A DNA stretch of 64,000 bases, from NCBI GenBank assembly GCA_014529385.2, contig CM043960.1:39097281-39161280 (forward strand), given 5' to 3'. This DNA is from Adiantum capillus-veneris (taxonomy: Eukaryota > Streptophyta > Polypodiopsida > Polypodiales > Pteridaceae). The position numbers were made by a program, and so were the translations under genes. The notes beneath the pieces are model-generated. The model saw only the letters and a program-made list of their open reading frames with translations. It was not told the DNA's origin and ran no database searches. Position 1 is the stretch's first letter, and each line of letters opens with the position of its first letter. This document shows, piece by piece, positions 10,366-22,072 of the stretch.

Positions 10366-11930
10366 TACAGCTGCAAACCGCCCAATCGCTCTCTAACAAT
10401 TGACTCGGGAATGATGGAGCTCACTGGCCATGGCGGGCTTGGAGCTCAAGCTTGCACTTAGCGGTGGCAGCAAATCCGGTATGGATCAGACGAGATCACG
10501 GATCTCGGCACCCCGACGCACACAACCCCTCTTGGCTTGGAGGGGGATCTTGATGATCCTTTGAGAATTGGAGCAAGAAAGAGAGATCAGCAAGAACAGG
10601 GGAATTTGATCTTGGAAAAGCTTGGAAATGGTGGTGGTTCTACACACACACACCCCGCTAGGAATGGTGGTGATGCTACACACAAAACCAAAAGGCTAGA
10701 ACCTTGCAATCGGAGGCAATTGGGGGCAAGCATAGCCAGTGCAGAATTGGAGTAGGTCAACAATAAGGAGCTCATAGGCTTGAGCATTGAGCTGCAGACA
10801 AGTGATCGGGAAGGCCAATTGAGCACAAGCGTGGTGTGTGGCGCATGTGCGCACACACACTTGAAGCTCATCGGGCTGCAGTGAATCAGAGAGCATTGCA
10901 AAGGAGCATTGAAGCAAGTAATCAAGCAAAGGCTTGGAGGATACGGAGCTGCAAGGTGAACTCGAGCAGGTGGAATCGCACAAGGCAGCTTGAGCAATGT
11001 AGTTGAGAGACAATTGGGGGCAAATTGCAGCTAGATTGTAGGAGTTTGGTGAGTACGAGGCCAAGCAGAGCCAACAGGTCGAGCAAAAGGGGGGAACCGA
11101 AGGTACTCTGCACGAATAGGAATCGCGCTGCTGTAGCATTTTTCTTTGCTTGTGCATGTAGTCGCACTCACACACACACAATGACACTTCTATACATTGG
11201 TTGCTAGATGAGGATGTATTTTTCCATGTCACGCCGCATCATGACTGGTTTAGCACCTTCTCTAGTGGGAATTTTGGTTGTCTACACTTGGCTGATGGTT
11301 CGGCGTTTGACATTGAAGGTGCAGGAGATGCTTGTTTGTATTTGCCTAGTGGTGCATCAGATACAATATTATGATATGTGTACTACATTTCTCAGCTGAG
11401 ATAGAGCTTGATCTCAGTGAGACAATTAGCAGACGTTGGTTGTCAGATACTGCTTAGAGAGCAATCTTTTAAGATGCATTGTGGTTCATTATGATTGCCA
11501 GAGGAGGCCGCAGCAACCTGATATATCATATGCATGTGTTTGAGGTTCGAGACGGTGTATTCTTGATTTGTTTCTGGCATGCTTTGGGCAAGAGATGAGA
11601 CGTGTCTCTTTCACAAGTGAGCACCACCATGCTCACGAGACAGAGCATTTAGTTGTGCATGACGTTCTAGTAGACTCTGTAGAGATAGAGATAGAGCGGT
11701 AGTGCTCTAGTGAGACACAACAGGTGTTGTCAGAGTTTGTGTAGGCAGAGGTAGACCAGGTCTACTCGCGCTAGAGACATGGATAGAGCTGACAAATATG
11801 GAGTTTTTTTATATGCTCGTGTTTGAGGCTGATGAGTTGGTGCCAAGATGCACGTTTTTGCCTGTGGGTGTGACAGGGATGTAGCTTTCCCAGTGTCAGT
11901 GTTACCATATCCATACGTGATGGGTAGCCT
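10366..11930 (+). mobile_element. decayed Ty1/copia internal region with protease-region relic
   Basis: The stretch 11205-11480 is a diverged copy of the copia protease region at 15941-16190. Both have the block for STYASG / LADGS followed by IQSLISVS-like text, and both continue colinearly for some 150 bases. The part before it (10.4-11.2 kb) is compositionally odd, with CACA-rich tracts, and has no recognisable gag. A 178-codon minus-strand frame there is Ser/Leu/Cys rich and looks like a shadow. Many stops are present. Confidence 0.5.
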
Positions 11931-11982
11931 TGATGATTCGAGATCCAATCACAAGATCAACTCAAATGACAGAGTCTTGAAA

Positions 11983-12760
11983 TTATAAGTAGACATGGTT
12001 TTTAGACCAGTCATGCACCATATTATATTCCCGAATGAATGGACATCCTAAGATCATCTCAAATGACATAGTGTGCTTGGAAAAATCCATAACAATGAAG
12101 GTGTGCCTTACCTTGTGTCCAAGAACCTTGATCTTGAGATCTTTTAGCATCTCAATAGGTTTAACGATAGTCCCATTGGCCATCTTTACCACTATGTTTG
12201 TAGTCCAAGGTGAGATCTCCCCATAGATTCCCAACCATTTTTAGCTATAATGCTAACCCTAGTGCCCCCATCAAGGATTCCCTTCACAATTAATCCTTCG
12301 GTAGTGATTGGTAGGGTCGCATTGGATTCATCACCTTCAAAGTACTATCCCAACTTGTTAATATGTATTTCAACAACAGAGTTCTCATCTAGGTTGGGTT
12401 GTGGATTTAAAGGCTCCTCCTCTACTGGCACTTCATTAAACCTATCTATCGGTGCAAATTGTGGTAACCCAACTTTCAATTCTCCATTGAGGAAAGCTTG
12501 AAGAGCTAGAAATAGCTCGGGATCTCCATATAGTTTAGACATAATAGTGGTTCTAACTTCTGAAGCCATGAAATCGATCAATTTGGCAATATTTAATGGA
12601 AATTTTTGGCTTCAGTTCCTTTACATAATTCCATTTGAACATTATGTAATCCTTAGCTTGGTGAATGTACCTACCACATGCATTGCAATTCCCATTGAAT
12701 TTTACTCTAGATGTAGTGCATCCACTAGTGCTATGTGGACCAAAGCAAACTGATCACCAT
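11983..12760 (-). pseudogene. Ty3/gypsy gag end and aspartic protease fragment
   Basis: Read on the minus strand, a zinc-knuckle relic (CNACGRYIHQAKDY, last Cys replaced by Tyr) near 12730-12660 is followed by a protease-like segment with active-site-like ILDGGTRVSIIAKN near 12280-12240. Then comes a conserved protease C-terminal part (MILGCPFIREYNMVHDW) near 12060-12000. The active-site D-S-G is changed to D-G-G. Stops and frame changes interrupt it. The fragment faces away from the gag at 13.0-14.8 kb, so this element has been inverted, or two elements lie head to head. Confidence 0.7.
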
Positions 12761-12979
12761 TGTTGTTCCCGTGCTCATATAGAGAGTGCCTTTGTTTACA
12801 CGGGCACTCATTATCCCTCCACATTAGGCTCTATGCCCTCAGTTGGAACCCAAGGTAGTACTACTCAAGACCCCCACCTAGCAGCTAGTGACTCTTCCTC
12901 TGGTTCAAACACGATGGAAGTTTATCTTATACAAAACCCTGAGGAAGAAGGACACGCACCCACTTGAGCTCCACAACCT

Positions 12980-14804
12980 AGTGCTAGCATGTTTAGCCGT
13001 TTAAAGGAGACATCTAGTAGAGCTACTTGCTTTGAACCCGAGGCCAATGAAGCGTATAAAGGGGATGGGGAAGTAGATTCTCTTTTCAAATCTCATGTGG
13101 ACCCCACACCCCCTAAGAGTGTTTAGGTGGATATTCTTCCTACCTCCTTCAATGCAGGCCCTACTGAGCTACCTCCCTTGGAAGTTCCCTCTAAAGTACC
13201 GACCACGAAAGGCAAAACCACGGGGAGCAACATTGCTTCCACCTCACAAGGGACTTCTAGCACGTCAAGTTTAGAAGGGGTATTCCTTAATGAAAATTGG
13301 AAATATGACCTCCACACTGAGATGTTGTCGGATCTATAATTTGGCCACTCGTACCATGTAGGTGTTGGATAGAGATTGTACAATCGACATCTAGTGCCAT
13401 TAATATTCAACAAAGAGTAATCTGTGATGTCTTCCATGGCATCATCCACTCGGAGAGGCAAAATCGAGGCAAACTGGCCCCATGAGATTTCTAGATACGA
13501 GCAAGGCCAAATAGCCTACTCTATCACAAATAGTCCCATGGATCCCTCATATGTCGTTTCACCTAGAGTCTCAATACATTCGGGTCCCACAAACAAGCCC
13601 ACAAACAAGCCCACAAAAACCACTTTATCTTTCCTAGTTTGGCTCAACTTCCTCTCAAAGAAATTGTCGCGCCTACTGTAGTGATGGGCCCGACAGAGAA
13701 TGCATCCATGACCTCTAGGGCTAGTGTAGTACCACTACCTAGTGGTGTAGTACCTAGCACTGGGCCTTGACCGTATGTGCCTATAGCCACTTGTGCACAC
13801 ATGGAGCCTACACCTCTGATTGTACCAATAGCATATGCTCCACGAGTGCCATTATTGAGCCCTTACCCGAGTGGGCCTATGCCAAGTCATATTCCATATC
13901 CTACATCGGCTACATATATGCCAGGGCCTGTAAGCACCCTCATCCCACATATGATTCTAGGAGTGCCTCCACCGACCATACCTCCTCATATAGGTGATTT
14001 TGTAGCATTTTCTCAAACGATAGGTCAATCTATTGCAGAGAATATGCGTCATGCACCTAAGAGAGAACCTAGGAGTAAAGAGATACAAACTGCAAAGCTT
14101 ATGCAAAAATTCAATGGGGATGAAGATGCTCAAAAGCACATCAAAGTATTTGAACAAGTATATGATTCCCTAGGAGAACACAATGAACTACATAAGTGCA
14201 ATGCTTTCAGCTTGACTTTGAGTGGGAAGGTTGGGGATTGGTATAGGACCTTAAGGATGAAAGAGAAAACAATTTACCCTACTTTTCAGATATTGTTCCT
14301 GAAGGAGTAAATACAAGAAGGTGTGCTTTGGGATGTAGCATCTCAGCTACAGAACGTGAGGAAGGTGAGTCAGTGAGAGACGTTATCAGTTGTTTAAAGC
14401 ACTTAAACCCTTGTTGTCCTATAAATGAGCGTTTCAACAATAATCAATTGCTCGATAGATTTATTCAAGGATTGCAACATGAAAATATCTATAATGGCCT
14501 AGTCATTAGAGGTATTGCTACCTGGGAGGCAATCACTACCAATGCAATCCAATTGGAAGACAATTTAATGATTGCACGTGAAAGAGTATCTTCAGATCCA
14601 AATTCTAGTAGCTTGCAAGCATCGGGGCATGAGCGAATGACCATAAAGCCTATTTTTAAAGAGCCAAAGATATCTGAGATGACTTTGGCAGATCTCGTCA
14701 AGGCCATTCAAGAAAGTCTTAGAGATAATTGTGCTCCACAAAACAATCATATGTATTCAAGAAGGTTTATGCTAGTATATGCCTCGCTTATAGAGTGCGG
14801 TTGA
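12980..14804 (+). pseudogene. Ty3/gypsy gag remnant
   Basis: After a Pro/Ser/Thr-rich N-terminal part with stops, the open frame 13777-14310 carries the retrotransposon gag core. It runs from KLMQKFNGDEDAQKHIKVFE through the typical F-x-L-T-L-S-G-x-x-x-D-W-Y block (AFSLTLSGKVGDWYRTL). It continues after one stop and frame change as 14328-14804 with RFIQGLQHENIYNGL. No protease follows on this strand. Instead the DNA passes into copia-type sequence at about 14.8-15.3 kb. It is a broken copy, not a functional gene. Confidence 0.75.
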
Positions 14805-15351
14805 TGCACTTTGTGTTTCGGATGACATGATTGTTTTCCAAGTTTAGGGAGTTGAGACTTTGGGGTAGCTCATGTATGCTTGAGTGCGGATTTTGCTCAT
14901 GATTTTGAGCATGTTTATGGAATGTATGGTTATTATGGTTAGATAGCCAAATACTGCCTAAACTCTGCCAATTTTTCTTGCGAGTTTATTTGTTTATGCG
15001 CATGGTTTGCAATCGTGTTTTGATTGCATTTGGCACTCAGCGGTTGCTTCGCCATAGTGTTTTGGCATCGCACTGTGAGAGTGTTTGCTCACCAGATTAC
15101 ATCATTTGACATATATGTGTTGATGATAGCTTCATCGATTACCGCATAGTGCTCTTGGATTAGAGCGGGTGTTTTGGCATCATTTGAGCGGTTTTGCTCA
15201 TTCTGTTTTGTTACATTGATCACCATATTTTCTAATACTTCTCTTAGACAGTTTATGCCAGCTTATGTTGTATTTTGATAGTACTTGGTGTATGAGTTAG
15301 CCAGGATTTGTCTATTGCCAGTTGATCGATTTGTGCTTGGTCTCACAGGTT

Positions 15352-15960
15352 ATCTCCATGGACTTGGCATGTACATCATTGTCAGGGTTTGTGCTTTTCC
15401 ATACAAAGTTTGATGGTTCAAACTTTGAACATTGGAAAGCAGGTATGCATGATGCATTGACTCAGTTGGGCCAAGTGTTGCCACTACAGGACATGGATGC
15501 TAGGCCAGAGTCTATGACTGACGATGAGTGAGAGGACTTGGATGAGCTTGCACGTTCGACGATCATGTTACACCTTGGTGAGTCTGTCTATTGTATTGGT
15601 TTGGATGCATGTACATCTAGAGAGTTATGGAAAAGATTGTGCAATGCTTTTGGCACAAATGAGTCTAGAGAGATGCCTACAGTCAAAGGAAAATCTTGCA
15701 GACATAGAGATGTTGTGTGTTGGCATTGTGGTCATACAGAGCATGTACGTAGGCGTTGTTTTTGGCGGATGAGACAGCACACGAGATAGCACAAGAGGGA
15801 TGCTATCACTTTGGATGATGTGGGAGCAGATGTAGAGTATGTGGCTGCGCATGACGGAGATGTCGCCTTTGCTTCCATGTTTACTCTTGAATTTCTTATG
15901 TCGGTTTTTGACGACACATTACCTTTGCATTGGATACTAGATGTAAGTGCGGTTCCACGT
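15352..15960 (+). pseudogene. Ty1/copia gag and zinc knuckle
   Basis: The frame opens MDLACTSLSGFVLFHTKFDG then SNFEHWKAGMHDAL, the copia gag pattern (F-x-G-x-N-F-x-x-W), and has a TGA at 15529-15531. A CCHC zinc knuckle (CWHCGHTEHVRRRC, C-x2-C-x4-H-x4-C) lies at about 15718-15760. It ends near the protease active-site region WILDVSAVPRHV, where the usual D-S-G-A has been lost. It runs into the protease body in another frame at 15947. Confidence 0.75.
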
Positions 15961-16351
15961 CACGTCGAGTCGTGAGTGGTTTAGCACATATGCTAGTGGT
16001 ATGCTTGGATGTGTGTGTCTAGCTGATGGTTCAGTGCATGACATAGTTGGTGCAAGAGATGTCAGAGTATTGTTGCTGAGTGGTGCATTATATGTGTTGC
16101 GAGATGTACTCCATATGCCAGGTTTGATACAGAGCTTGATCTCTGTGAGTCCGTTGCGAGACAGTGGTGGATGCCAGATAGTGCTAGACGAGTACAATTT
16201 CAAATTGCATCGTGGACAGCTAGTCATAGCTAGAGGTGCTAGTGTTGGCATGATTCATGCGATGCGAGTACGTCATGTGAGAGATGGATGGCACAGTCTT
16301 TGTGAATACGCTGCCATGCAAAGAGACGAGGCATGTCTTCTTTGTGAATAG
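15947..16351 (+). pseudogene. Ty1/copia protease-region remnant
   Basis: The open stretch contains typical copia protease-to-integrase linker text: LADGSVHDIVGARDVRVLL, then YVLRDVLHMPGLIQSLISVS, then FKLHRGQLVIARGASVG. The integrase that should follow is missing. Recognisable coding resumes only at the end of the reverse transcriptase near 16640. Confidence 0.75.
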
Positions 16352-16612
16352 GTTGCATGATGCTCTAGTTTCTCAGCATGTTGAGCCAGTTGTGCAGCAG
16401 GGCATGTCATTCGTGGATACGATGATGGATATGGATGGCTTGAGTGTTGAGGATTCAACTGTGATTCAGTCATTAATGTATATGATTAGGTCAGCGGAAG
16501 ATGTGTGTGAGTTAGAGCTAGGCATTGCTCTTGCTACACAGGGTTCAAGACGACAGACATATGCTCTTGGTGCACATGTGACATGCAATGGACACGAGGA
16601 TGGATTCCATGA

Positions 16613-16933
16613 GTGGAGTTCTGGACAAATTTGACTGAGATGGTCAGATTGGCAGATATTGCTAGGATTGCATCAGCATTCGGGAGTCTCATGTATGAGA
16701 TACTCATCTTGAGACCCGAGATTGCATTTATAGTATGTGCATTTGCAATGGGAGCAGTTAGTCATGCAGTGACTGACGTTGGGCTTGAGCATAGGGGCAC
16801 TTTGAAGGGTATGGTGAGATACCTGCAGGATGTGTGCGGCTTTGGTGAGGAGTATGGTGTCGATCGCTCTATACTTCCTCTACAATTAGACTTGGATGCA
16901 CACAGATTGAGTGAGCCAGTGGGCGTTGGCTGA
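16613..16933 (+). pseudogene. Ty1/copia reverse transcriptase C-terminal fragment
   Basis: AFGSLMYEILILRPEIAFIV, then LEHRGTLKGMVRYLQDVCGF, match the conserved copia block G-S-L-M-Y-x-x-x-x-x-R-P-D-I-A then H-W-x-A-x-K-x-x-x-R-Y-L. Integrase and the catalytic part of the reverse transcriptase are deleted upstream. The 3' LTR starts about 80 bases downstream. Confidence 0.75.
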
Positions 16934-17016
16934 GGTCATACTTGTGATGGCCTTGTACAGGTTTTGTACGGTTCTCTTTTCTCTCTCACGGCCACATTGG
17001 CCTTTACGTGGGAGGT

Positions 17017-17208
17017 TGTTGGGGTAAAGCCCCATGTGGCCGGTTAGGCCAGGTGCCCGCCCACTATACTTATTCATTATGTACATAGTATAATAAGGGC
17101 GCTCACATGCAGTGAGTGAGTTTTAGCCCCTACAAACACAAGGTCTCCTCTTCTCCTCTCTTCTCCATCACTGCACACACTCACACACGCTCTCGCTTGT
17201 GCACTTCA
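17017..17208 (+). repeat. 192-bp copia LTR (3' LTR)
   Basis: TGTTGGGGTAAAG to GTGCACTTCA. It is preceded by a purine-rich tract (GTGGGAGG, 17008-17015), as expected upstream of a 3' LTR. The reverse complement of 30434-30624 is a close relative. The five bases after it (AGGTC) do not match those before the LTR at 10127 (ACTCT), so these two LTRs are probably not ends of one insertion. Confidence 0.8.
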
Positions 17209-17499
17209 AGGTCCATATCCTACATTTGTCTAAAAAAAGGGCTAGAAAAACCTACTCAAAACTGCCTTCTTCAATGCCCTTGTCCCCTTAACCCCACACA
17301 ACATTAGCCTTAATCCCTAAAAGTTAGGATTCCTTACAAGGCCCATGCAAGGTCCATATTTCTCCTAATGATTCAGAGACAGCTGGTCTATGCATGTTGG
17401 GAGTGACATAGTACTAATGAAGAGGTCCTCAAAAGTGTATATATCTCTCAAGTTCTTTACAATTCATGGTAGAGTATCATTGTCCATATTTATCGAGCA

Positions 17500-18250
17500 A
17501 CATCACCTGGGTATCTCTACCTTCCTCATCAAATTTATAGTAGAGCATATTCTCTCCATATTCATCATGTACAAAACCACGTGTGTATTATTAGTGTTTA
17601 CTCGAGTTGCCATATTCACTCGCCTAAGCTTTGCACTAAGAATGTCCAGCTTTGGCGGCTTCTCTTGAAGCTTGACAACAACCTTCTCCTTTGTACTGGT
17701 CAATCCCCACTTGCCCACAATACAGGGATTTTGCATGACTAAAGACATGGTTCCCTCATCATCAAAGTATCGATAACCGCTATAGTCCACAAGAACTATG
17801 TCCTTAAACTAAGTATGTCTCTCTTCTAGTTTGACAAAATAGCAATCCATACCATCTTTGTAGATTTTTGCACCGTGTTCACTTTTGAACTAAAATTTTA
17901 AGAGCAAAAGTTTCATGGTTAGTGTGGGTTGGGATGGTCTCGCTCCCATGGTTGTTCCTTCCTTAAAGCTCACACTCTTGAATCTTTCAATCATATAGGT
18001 ATAGGATCTCTATGAAGAAGTATCAGAAAGACTCTGCTCTAAGATTGGCTCTAGAGTTGGCAATGGTCCTTGATTGGCACTATCTTCGATTGAAATATGA
18101 CTAAGCTGGTCTTTAGCAGTAGGGTTTCTACTCTGGTATAATCCACCTGATTGCAAATACATCAAGAATTCACTTTGCATAACCCTAACCTGTTACCTTC
18201 CATTTGTATACTCCAATTGAGAGCACTTTGAGCTGCACACTCTAGCTCTT
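17500..18250 (-). pseudogene. decayed reading frame, unidentified, with possible 3' splice site
   Basis: Minus strand, about 240 codons with a handful of TAG stops, e.g. LLLLKF[stop]FKSEHGAKIY and KLEERHT[stop]FKDIVLVDY, then a 95-codon open part beginning MDYSGYRYFDDEGTMS. Reading through the stops gives continuous protein-like text, and the stops look like CAG-to-TAG changes. At the upstream end a T-rich tract ending in ACAG (about 18260) could be a splice acceptor. I do not recognise the family. It may be a gene fragment captured by the neighbouring elements. Confidence 0.4.
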
Positions 18251-18259
18251 GCAATCTGT

Positions 18260-19060
18260 AAAAAAACAATTGGTGGCTATAAGTTTACATCCGCTTTGTT
18301 AGTCAAAATCTAAAACCAACAAAAATTTATCGCACTTTTTGCAAAACTTCTTGTTTTGCTTGTAAAATCTACAATATAGATCTAAATTGAATTTTTTTAA
18401 AAACCACTATGCTCCTAAAGACTAGTGCTAGCTATCGTATGAGTTTGGGCTCAATATTTTTTCCCTTAGTCCATTGATCCTTGCTATATGATTTTTATGT
18501 GATTTGGATCAATTTAGGTCACTCAAAAGTCAAACCCTAGGTCTGGATTATAATTTTTGGACTTAAAGTACTTTTGTCCCCTTTTGACCCACTTCTTGAA
18601 TTTTTTTGGCCCTTGCTTTTGAATATTTTGTTTGTATTGGTCTTTGCTACAAGTATGTATGGTCTCTGTCCAAAAAATAGAAAAGGGATAAGACTAGAGG
18701 CATGTCCTCAGACTTTGATTCTTCAAATGGTGAGCCTAGCATCTCAGCTACACAAGAATTCAACCAACTCCAAAGAGGGAGGGTTTTCAGGAAAACGACA
18801 CTCCTGAAGAGGAATTTTTTTGCAATGAACTTCAATAGCAAGATGATTTAAAGCTTAATAAATTCACTCGGTCTCCTCTTAATTTAGTTGAAATACTCAT
18901 GACCCAAGCAGAAGAGTAAACTCCACCCCTGCTAGGTAGCAAACCTAAAAGGAAGAAAGAGAAAAGTGCAGATCCTAACAGGGTCTCAATCTCTTTTGTA
19001 AAACCTTCTAAAGCATCTAAAAAATGATTCGGTCTATAATTGATTTTTCTTTGAATTTTA
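18260..19060. other. intergenic, nothing recognised
   Basis: No gene, RNA or element end is recognised. It may hold the degraded 5' part of the LINE that starts to be readable at about 19060. Confidence 0.4.
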
Positions 19061-19061
19061 A

Positions 19062-20006
19062 AGGTTAGCATACCCTGTCAAAATTGTACGCATTGAGAAA
19101 TGGATGCTTGACTTGCAATTGCAGGTTGACTTTATCTATTTACAAGAGTTCAAGGTTAAAGGATTCTCTCTAGACTCTAATTATCTTAAAAAAGTTAGCA
19201 GAACTCATAAGTGGTTTTCTAACCACACTACAAGTAAAGGAGGGGCTATGATTGGTGTTAATCTCAAACATGAGTAGCTCATCATTGGTGTACACATTGG
19301 TCAAAAGGGGCACTTGGTTGCTATTACTCTAAAGGAACCTCTCAATTACAGTCTTGTCAGTCTTTATGCTTCAAACTCTATCTCTGTAAGGACTTCTATA
19401 TGGACAAAACTCAGTACACTCAATGATCCCCATTTGATAATAGGGGACTTAATATGGTTACTTCCTTGACAAACATCTTTAAAGCCTTGGGAAAGTAATT
19501 CGAGGTATTGAAAAGTAGATTTGGGAAGAGGTGATAGATAGTCTCACTTTGGTAGATACCTCTAAAAACTTTGGCTTCACATGGGCAAACAACCTGTAGG
19601 GTGGTGCTATAGAGTAGCCAGACTTGTTGATAGAATATCTATGACAAATAATCTACTACAATCCCATTGGATGGTGAGCAAAATTGATTCTTCTTTTTTA
19701 CTATCTGATCACAAACCTCTGTTGTTTGAGCTTCATAAAGGTGAACATTTATTCAAAGTAGGTTGGTCTCATTTAGACATTTCCTTGTTTAAACTTGCAT
19801 CAATCGAAGCTAAGGTTAAGGCAGTTGTTGAAAGTGATTTTAGTCTGCATAACAATGCATTTTCTACTTGGGATGTAGCCATAAAGAACACAAAAGGCTT
19901 TGAATCTTTAAAAAAGAAAGCTAAGGAAACTAGATCTAATAGAAGAATGATGATAAGCAAGCAAATTTCATTGCTTGAAGCTAAATATCTAGTTGATCCG
20001 TCTTAA
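19062..20006 (+). pseudogene. LINE (L1-like) endonuclease fragment
   Basis: In shifting frames the DNA encodes the order of an APE-type endonuclease of plant L1-like LINEs: IEKWMLDLQLQVDFIYLQEF (the Q-E motif), GGAMIGVNLKHE, SLYASNSISVRTSIWTKL, HLIIGDL, and in the long open frame from 19581, LLSDHKPLLFELHKG (the S-D-H motif). A Lys-rich region follows (GFESLKKKAKE) and the frame ends at 20006. No reverse transcriptase is visible downstream. It is a truncated, dead copy; the strand is that of the reading frame. Confidence 0.75.
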
Positions 20007-20845
20007 TAGAAATCTTCCATGAGCTTCATTTCAAAGATAAGTTTTAATGTACTAATGAATTTTTGAGTTTAGTTATAAACTGTGAGCATTATATACTTGG
20101 TTGATTCATTAAGAATGATCATCTAGGTTTTAGGTCAGTAGGCTTATGAATTTGCATTAGCCTAGGGTCGTACTTTATTGCTTATGTTAGCATCAATAAA
20201 TGTGAATTTTTAGTGGTGTAATCTTCATAATAGTTTAGGTGTTTTTTTGTTGCTTTATGTTGTTTAGTTTTTGGCTATGCATTGAACAGTCTTTTGGAAT
20301 CAAATTCATCTTACATGATTTGGTCATTGTACTTCATGCTCTATTACAATTTGATACTTAAAACTTGCATTATTTTTTGATAGCATAACATTCCTTCCAA
20401 GGACGTATCTTCCACCATGTCATCATGCTCTGCTTCAAGGATGTACATGGACGTGTGTCCCAAATTAGGAGAGGGAGAATCTTAGCAGTAGCTAACGCTA
20501 GTTATGCACCAAGCAAAGAATGTGCTAAGGATAGGCACAATATTTTCTATGTATACTATATAGTATTGGTCTCATTTGGAGTTTCAATTTGTATAGAATA
20601 TGGGCTAGGAGATTAATTTAATTGTAATGCACAATGGCTTGGAGTCTACGCCTATAAAAAATCACTAAGCTAAGAGATAAGCATCATTGGGTGGCATTAG
20701 TGATCTTGTAGAGATGGTGGTCATGAGGTTCTTGGGCTTTGGTGGTCCTGACATTTATGGGCTCTCAATGCCTTTGTAACTCTTGATTCTCATTGATCAA
20801 GTTTTTTCTTCTTCTTGTTAGTCTATCTACTTTATATTGATTATG

Positions 20846-21150
20846 TGCAAGTGAAGTTGTTTAATTTCATTGTAGATATCTAATCACTCTTTAATTAATC
20901 TCTCCTAGACATATCATTGGCTATGATGTGTGAAAGCTATGCCTTCCTACTCTTGCTTTCTCTTTTTACAAGATGTTTGTGGTTAGTGTTAATGCAAGTG
21001 AACCTGATTAATTTCACTATAGATATCTAATCACTCTTTAAATAATCTCTCCTAGCCATATCATTGGCCATGATGTGTGAAAGCTATGCCTTACTACTCT
21101 TGCTTTCTCTTTTTACAAGGCGTGTGTGGTTAGTGTTAATGCATGTGATT
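20846..21150. repeat. 147-bp tandem duplication
   Basis: The block AGATATCTAATCACTCTTTA occurs at 20874 and 21021. Flanking similarity runs through TCTCTCCTAG, ATATCATTGG and CTCTTGCTTTCTCTTTTTAC to a GTTAGTGTTAATGCA block at the end of each unit. The rest of 20.0-21.77 kb shows no gene. Confidence 0.85.
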
Positions 21151-21765
21151 AACAATGAGTGGTTAGACTAGTGCATCAACACTAAAGTGAAGTAGACATG
21201 TTAATTGTATTGCTAGTGTGTGTGTGCGTGTGTGTGATTAAGAGTGGTGATAGGAGGATTAAGGAGAGGCTAACTTCAATGCCATGATATGTGTAACATA
21301 GATTGATATAGGTAGGCTTGTGAACATTCATATTAGAGGAAGCGGAATCCATGACTTCTCTCTATGATTGTAGAGTGATCTCTTGAGTCCTCTTATTCAT
21401 TGTATCCAATGATATTCTTGCCTCCAAGCACTAACTGGGTTATAGTTCCTTGGATTAACATTTTTGTTGGTTTAGGATTGTACCATTGCCTATGCTACGA
21501 ACTACCCTTAACACCACTGCACCCTAACTCCCTTGTCATCCACCACCTCATATACCTCCTTGACCATGGTGTTTGCATGGCATTCTCATCACCCATCATT
21601 CCATAAGACACCTTGTATGCCATATCATCACCCCTCCAGTTGATCATTCATCCTTTTTGCCACCTAATCAATTCATGTCATGATACAATACAAAAAATGA
21701 GAGGATCTCCTTCACCATCTCATCTTTCTACCTATGCAATCCACATCATCATCCATTCACACCAT
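21151..21765. other. intergenic, nothing recognised
   Basis: It contains a short GT-rich microsatellite near 21217-21237 and no recognisable coding sequence. It borders the copia insertion. Confidence 0.5.
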
Positions 21766-21770
21766 TGCCC

Positions 21771-21997
21771 TGTTGGAATTAGGGTTGCAGAGAAACACAC
21801 ACAGCTTGGAGAAGACGAAGGAAGCTCAAGGCACACAATAGAGAGTGTATTACTTATTGTGCAATGGAAAGATAGATAGCCCTAGAGTGATGGGCGTATA
21901 TACAATGCACGGGGGAAAAAACCTCTTAAAGAGGGAAAAAATGCCCCAGCGGTCCTAGTGTGTTCACACACATCACTACCACATGTATATGGTAACA
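21771..21997 (-). repeat. 3' LTR of the copia element
   Basis: 227 bp, near-identical to 26720-26945. On the minus strand it is preceded by the purine-rich tract CCAGGGGGGATT (22009-21998), the expected polypurine tract. Confidence 0.95.
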
Positions 21998-22072
21998 AAT
22001 CCCCCCTGGAGTGATGCGGTGAACGAGAGCTGGCACATGAGTAAAGGGAAGTGCCATGCCCTAAGGACATGA

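Noticed and set aside
10696-11232. 178-codon minus-strand open frame in the copia remnant
   Set aside because: Ser, Leu and Cys rich, opposite to the element's sense strand, no family signature; taken as a chance frame.
10127-17208. One full-length copia element from the LTR at 10127 to the LTR at 17017
   Set aside because: LTRs are clearly diverged, flanking five bases differ, and the protease region occurs twice, so two or more elements are involved.
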